The notes beneath the pieces were generated by a model. That model searched no databases. It saw only the letters and a list, made by a program, of their open reading frames with translations, and was not told the origin of the DNA. A DNA stretch of 11,548 nt, from contig LGRX02014846.1 in NCBI GenBank assembly GCA_001247695.2, positions 1 to 11,548 on the forward strand, read 5' to 3'. Every line of letters begins with the position of its first letter. Within the stretch, counting starts at the first letter, position 1. Below are positions 8,197 through 11,548 of this stretch, one piece after another. The translations under genes were made by a program, and so were the position numbers. This stretch comes from Cymbomonas tetramitiformis. Taxonomy: Eukaryota; Chlorophyta; Pyramimonadophyceae; Pyramimonadales; Pyramimonadaceae.

Positions 8197-8575
8197 CATT
8201 ATGTAAATTCGACCGTTAGATATCAACATCTGACCACAATGAACACATCTACCGGTTGGATTTGCGAAATAATGTTTTTTTAAGCATCAAAGAACAAAAA
8301 CCATCGATTACGAATTTCTTTTTGCTGGTCGCCGCATACAACACATTATTTCACAATTTCAACCGTTAGATATGTTCATTGTGGTTAGATGTCGATATCT
8401 ACCGGTTGAATTTGCGAAATGGTGTTTTGTTTCGCAACAGATAACAACAAACATCGATCCCGAACAGTTTTTCGCTAGTAATCGCATACAAAAACATTAT
8501 TTCGCAAATTCAACCGTTAGATATGTTCATTGTGGTCCGATGTTGATATCTACCGGTTGAATTCGCGAAATGATG
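8197..8575. repeat. Core: three palindromic units of about 80 bp, about 150 bp apart
   Basis: Units lie at 8197-8274, 8344-8425 and 8495-8575. Each is an imperfect inverted repeat: an arm with AAATTCAACCGTTAGATAT faces the complement of ATATCTACCGGTTGAATTT. The spacers at 8275-8343 and 8426-8494 are also related (CATCGAT, CGCATACA). In the first unit the loop is reversed relative to the other two. Confidence 0.88.
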
Positions 8576-8639
8576 TGTTTTTGTTTTTTTTTGTGCAACA
8601 AATAACAAAAGAAATTGCGACGCGTACCCCCTATACCTG

Positions 8640-8877
8640 TGTCTACACCCAATGACACATTAAAGTGAAGTGTCTACACCCAATCTATACCAAAATGAAG
8701 TGCCTACACCCAATCTAGATTAAAATGAAGTGCCTACACCCAATCTAGATTAAGAATGAAGTGCCTACACCCAATCTAGATTAGATGAAGTGCCTACACC
8801 CAATCTAGATTGAAATGAAGTGCCTACACCCAATCTGAATCATAATGAAATGTCTACACCCAATCTAAACTTATCCC
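8640..8877 (-). repeat. Right arm: eight 30-bp subterminal repeats, inverted
   Basis: The units read TGCCTACACCCAATCTAGAT followed by TAAAATGAAG on the plus strand, the complement of the left arm. The outermost copy carries TGTCTACACC, matching the left terminal copy, so the variant order is partly mirrored between arms. Confidence 0.92.
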
Positions 8878-8930
8878 ACATATATATATATATATATGTA
8901 TATGTGTTGCAACATATATATGTATAAATG
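8878..8930. repeat. TA-rich microsatellite
   Basis: Alternating TA runs flank the right end of the foldback element, matching the run at 7881-7893 on its left. They are likely the split insertion target. Confidence 0.8.
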
Positions 8931-9282
8931 TGTGTGTATGCTTATCCTTGCGACTCCTTTGGCACCCCGTAGCCACAGGAGATTGCACTATGTACCCACG
9001 CCGGGGATCAAAGGGTTCAGCACATACTTCGGGACACCTATCCGGATTCTCCGGAGCTCACTAGTGAAGAATGGGACCCCCTAAGCCTCGCTGAGCCACC
9101 CGAGCCCCTCTGCATCTACACCGTCAGCGCACTGCTGCCTTGTGCCTAAAGCCGGTTCATCCATGCCCCCGGAGCTGCGCGAGCCATATCTCCACCACCA
9201 AGCCCACGCGCAAGACCACCCCTCTGCTCCCAGAGCCTCACTGGGCCACCTGAGCCCCTCTGCGGCTGTCCTGCCGGCGCAC
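8931..9282 (+). repeat. Dispersed repeat R, long copy 1
   Basis: It begins with a TG-rich lead and GCTTATCCTTG, then CTCCTTTGGCACCCCGTAGC, TGCACTATGTACCCACG, CTATCCGGATTCTCCGGAGC and a proline-codon-rich tail (AGCCCCTCTGC). It aligns over its length with 9297-9650. Frames are not conserved between copies, so I do not call a gene. Confidence 0.88.
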
Positions 9283-9296
9283 TAAATATAAATATG

Positions 9297-9770
9297 TGTG
9301 TGTGTGTGTGCTTATCCTTGGACAAACTCCTTTGGCACACCGTAGCCGCAGAAGACCGCCTGCACTATGTACCCACGCCCGGGATCAAAGGATTCAGCAC
9401 ACACTCGGGACACTTATCCGGATTCTCCGGAGCTTACTAATGAAGAATGGGACCCCCTAAGCCTCGCTGAGTCACCCAAGCCCCTCTGCATCTGCACCGA
9501 CGGCGCCCTGCTGCCGTGTCTCTGGTCTCTGGAGCCGGTTCACCTCTGCCGCCCGAGCTGCGCAAGCCATCTCTCCACCACCAAGCCTACGCGCAAGACC
9601 ACCCCTATGCTCCCTGAGCCTCACTGGGCCAACTGAGCCCCCCATGTAATTGCCCTGCCGGCACAGTGTTGCTGCTGTGTCTCTGAAGCCGGCTCACTTC
9701 TGCCCCTCGAGCCACTCGAGCCATCTCTTCACCATCAAGCCCACAATCAGGACCACCCCGCTTCCCTCTA
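9297..9770 (+). repeat. Dispersed repeat R, long copy 2 with internal tail duplication
   Basis: It has the same order of blocks as copy 1. The tail block (GAGCCGGTTCACCTCTGCC ... CACCACCAAGCC ... GACCACCCC) is present twice, near 9530-9610 and 9680-9765. An open frame at 9367-9636 reads DTYPDSPELTNEEWDPLSL. Single-base differences shift this frame in the other copies. Confidence 0.82.
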
Positions 9771-9787
9771 CCCGCCCTAGAGTCTGA

Positions 9788-9952
9788 TCTCAAGAGAGCT
9801 TGCCCACCCACGACACGGCCGCAATCCCCAAGGGCTGTCCCAAGGGGCTGAGAATGATAAACTTGATTGCCCTCATCCGAAACTGCGCACCCACCACCGA
9901 CTTGCGCCTGTAGCCCTCTGCCCCCAGCACCAACTCCCCGTGACTGGAGCCC
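9788..9952 (-). pseudogene. Possible captured exon of unknown gene
   Basis: Non-R sequence lying between two R copies. On the minus strand it reads as a coding-like block, with VGAQFRMRAIKFIILSPLGQ and then PLGIAAVSWVGKLS before a TGA. Possible acceptors precede it (GGGCTACAG, GGGCTCCAG). I do not recognise the protein. It may be the last exon of a host gene, or a host fragment caught between repeats. Confidence 0.28.
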
Positions 9953-9961
9953 TTGCACTGG

Positions 9962-10087
9962 ATGTGTGTGTGCTTATCCTTGGGCAGACTCCTTTGGCAC
10001 ACCGTAGCCGGCTTGCACTATGTACCCATGCCGGGGATCAAAGGATTCAACACACACTTCAGGACACTTATCCGGATTCTCCGGAGC
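9962..10087 (+). repeat. Dispersed repeat R, 5' part copy 3
   Basis: Starts GTGTGTGCTTATCCTTGGG and ends at TTATCCGGATTCTCCGGAGC, where it is cut and followed by short tandem pieces of the repeat's own 5' end. Confidence 0.85.
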
Positions 10088-10292
10088 GTGCGGATGCTTA
10101 TCCTCGGACCGGTGTGTGCTTATCTTTGGACCGACTCTTTTGGCACACCGTAGCCGCAGAAGACCGGCTGCCCTATGTGCGCACGCTGGTGTGTGTGCTT
10201 ATCCTTGGACCGACTCCTTTGGCACCTCGTAGCCACAGAAGACCGGCTGCACTCTAGACCACGCTGGTGTGTGTGCTTATCCTTGGACCGAG
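10088..10292 (+). repeat. Tandem repeats of the R 5' end, about 85 bp
   Basis: GTGTGTGCTTATCCTTGGACC recurs (diverged at the first) near 10105, 10190 and 10269. Each of the first two is followed by CTTTTGGCAC or CCTTTGGCAC, CGTAGCC and AGAAGACCGGCTGC. The third is cut at about 10292, where unrelated sequence starts. Confidence 0.85.
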
Positions 10293-10583
10293 CCTTCTCC
10301 TGAAAAGAAGGTAAAGAAGAAACCTTACCGGCCGATTGAAGGACCCGGACCATCGGACAAGACTCCACCTCCCCCTTCTCCTCACCTCCAAATGCGTTTA
10401 CGGTCAAAAGTAAATATGCTCCAAAACGATAATACAAGCCCTGGTGAAGACTCTCAGCGACCGTCCGATTGGAACACTAAGAAAAAGTTAATGATGCATA
10501 AGGGAACAGAACAGCAACGTGCAGGAATTCTTATGCACGAACAGGTGTTTCCAGAAAGCACGTGTTATAAAAAGGCAGGCTAA
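10269..10583 (+). CDS. Unknown protein, C-terminal part (5' truncated or last exon)
   Basis: The open frame enters from the R repeat. Sequence that looks genuinely coding starts near 10290 and runs to TAA at 10581-10583, so the given start is only the frame limit. The product is hydrophilic: a basic stretch (KKVKKKPYRP), a proline run (DKTPPPPSP), a basic patch (KKKLMMHKG), and the ending HEQVFPESTCYKKAG. No fold or family was recognised. The abrupt change from R repeat to coding sequence suggests a rearrangement junction or an unseen upstream exon. It converges on the minus-strand gene at 11533-10826, with about 240 bp between the stops. Confidence 0.45.
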   Translation: MCAYPWTEPSPEKKVKKKPYRPIEGPGPSDKTPPPPSPHLQMRLRSKVNMLQNDNTSPGEDSQRPSDWNTKKKLMMHKGTEQQRAGILMHEQVFPESTCYKKAG

Positions 10584-10825
10584 ACAGTGACGATGAACAG
10601 GAATAGAAAATAGCAAATAGTAATATTACCGTAACTGTATCTGTAACTATTTTTTTCTATTACTTGCCGATTTGTGTTTTTAGCTTTTAGCTTCTAGCTT
10701 CTACCTCCTAGAATCCTCTCTGTTTTCTCGTCTTCGATAGTTTTGGGGTACGAGAACTTGACGATAGCATCGGTAAGCAGACAACCTCTGCACGCGTTAG
10801 GAAAACGGTCGGCCCACTCTTACGT
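10584..10825. other. AT-rich intergenic space between convergent genes
   Basis: No coding signal is visible. It contains TAATATTAC at 10621-10629, inside a perfect palindrome GTAATATTAC. Short arms AAATAGT (10615-10621) and ACTATTT lie around it. A run of AGCTTTTAGCTTCTAGCTTC near 10681 is a small tandem repeat. Transcript ends of both genes should lie here. Confidence 0.6.
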
Positions 10826-11533
10826 TTATTTGTTCTCGGTTAGAAATAAATAGGTGGCCACCGTTGAATGAATACCATTCTGCATATCAAGAACAAAGTG
10901 CTTTTGCGAACGGAAAATGCACTTCATACAACCTTTCCGTTCGCATTTACAGCACATGCCTCCCTGCGCTCGTTCGTTTTTTGCACAAAAGAAGTTTGTG
11001 CAACCGTGAGCGTTTGCGCGGTGATCAAACGGCACGGTTGTTGAAACAAACGGCGTTGGCGCAACCGCTGACGCCGATGCCGTAACCGCGGATGCCGATG
11101 CCGTAACCGCGGCGGGCGATTGCGTAACCGCGGCAGGCGATGCCGCTGCATCAGCGCCGAGGCCTTTGTGGGCTTTTCGTGCAGTCTGGGCTTGGCGAAC
11201 CTCTCCCCAACGCTTTCGCATTGCTTGTAATCGTCCCGCTGACGGGGGCATGCGGTCTAACGCCTCCTGAACAGCTGTCGTAAGAACAATCGGCGATGCG
11301 GGTGGCGTTTCAGCCTGAACAACCGTCGTAAGAACAACAGGCGATGCGGGTGGCGTTTCAGCCTGAACAGCCGTCGTAATAACAACAGGCGATGCGGGTG
11401 GCGTTTCAGCCTGAACGGCTTCCGATTCCTGCTGAGCGGCTTCCGCTTCTACTGCTATTTCCGATTCAACTATTAAGTCAATAGTTATCTCCTCTGCAAC
11501 AACCTACTTACGGGTTTGACGGGTTTTCGGCAT
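10826..11533 (-). CDS. Unknown low-complexity protein with C-terminal cysteine cluster
   Basis: From ATG at 11533 the frame reads MPKTRQTRK, then TAG at 11506-11504, and is open from there to TAA at 10828-10826. Removing the 18-nt segment 11511-11494 restores one frame of 229 residues. Domain order: an acidic N-terminus rich in E and A; three 16-residue repeats (VQAETPPASPVVLTT type); a basic helix (GRLQAMRKRWGEVRQAQTAR); alanine-rich repeats (AVTASAS); then HGCTNFFCAKNE and MCCKCERKGCMKC, a likely metal-binding knuckle. No family was recognised. The coding character of the repeats upstream of the first later ATG (11251) favours the early start. The frame is open from the ATG to the window edge, so the gene could begin further upstream. 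Confidence 0.6.
10905..10945. repeat. 12-bp inverted repeat inside the cysteine-cluster coding region
   Basis: TGCGAACGGAAA (10905-10916) and TTTCCGTTCGCA (10934-10945) are perfect complements with a 17-nt loop. They flank the codons for the last cysteines. Confidence 0.88.
10981..11003. repeat. 9-bp inverted repeat with 5-nt loop
   Basis: TTGCACAAA and TTTGTGCAA are perfect complements separated by AGAAG, coding for the NFFCAK part of the same cysteine region. Confidence 0.85.
11270..11414 (-). repeat. Three 48-bp in-frame coding repeats
   Basis: The plus strand shows GTCGTAAGAACAACAGGCGA and GCGGGTGGCGTTTCAGCCTG three times at a 48-bp period. The period is exactly 16 codons, so the repeats keep the frame and encode the proline- and threonine-rich repeats of the protein. 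Confidence 0.9.
11494..11511 (-). other. Candidate 18-nt intron
   Basis: GTAAGTAGGTTGTTGCAG has a consensus donor and acceptor, carries the only in-frame stop of the gene, and is a multiple of three. The alternatives are a nonsense mutation, readthrough, or a start downstream. Confidence 0.35.
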
Positions 11534-11548
11534 TTTTAATCTTTTAAC

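Larger units (their letters stand above)
7894..8877. mobile_element. 984-bp foldback / Mutator-like non-autonomous element
   Basis: The outer ends are inverted copies starting GGGATAAGT and continuing with TAGATTGGGTGTAGACATTT. The left arm (7894-8138) and right arm (8640-8877) each consist of about eight 30-bp repeats. Both flanks match the same 15 bp, ACATATATATATATA, but this is simple sequence, so the exact target duplication is uncertain. Long inverted arms, a G-rich terminus, an AT-rich target and no coding capacity fit Mutator-like or foldback elements. The superfamily call is inference. Confidence 0.72.

Noticed and set aside
9367..9636. 89-codon plus-strand frame in R copy 2
   Set aside because: Other R copies carry indels that shift this frame. 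It may be a relic of a coding sequence but is not a supported gene in this window.

Overview
The window looks like nuclear DNA of a eukaryote, most likely an alga, plant or other protist. Coding-like sequence comes in short blocks bounded by GT...AG splice sites with matching phases. The spaces between are filled with minisatellites, MITE-like elements and dispersed repeats. No bacterial operon, rRNA, tRNA or CRISPR array was found. I cannot name the species.

Left part (about 283-5810, minus strand): one intron-rich gene is the main content. I reconstruct 12 exons between 5364 and 283 (981 coding nt, about 327 residues), plus a possible first exon at 5811-5774. The joined product reads as a tyrosine recombinase (phage integrase fold) protein: a helical core-binding-like N-terminal half, then the start of the catalytic domain with the first catalytic arginine (VPDRQRTIREL) and the beta-hairpin lysine (EDYKTGK). 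The gene leaves the window on the left, so the C-terminal HxxR and tyrosine motifs are not visible. Its introns hold a complete 243-bp hAT-type MITE (1786-2028), a six-copy minisatellite (3147-3480) and small hairpins.

Middle (5899-7098): a 17-copy array of a roughly 70-bp unit lies immediately upstream of the gene. It is followed by 7099-10292, a repeat domain. This holds several copies of one dispersed repeat family (called R here) in both orientations. A 984-bp AT-rich foldback element (7894-8877) sits in a TA microsatellite. It has inverted arms of about 240 bp, each made of eight 30-bp repeats, and a core of three palindromic units, one of them with its loop inverted.

Right edge (about 10290-11548): a segment of different composition and gene style, with two convergent genes. 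The plus-strand one is a 5'-truncated, lysine- and proline-rich C-terminus ending at 10583. The minus-strand one (11533-10826) codes for a low-complexity repeat protein with a C-terminal cysteine cluster. Its reading frame is broken by a TAG that an 18-nt GTAAGT...TTGCAG segment would remove. Neither protein was recognised. The segment may be part of another mobile or viral element continuing beyond the window.
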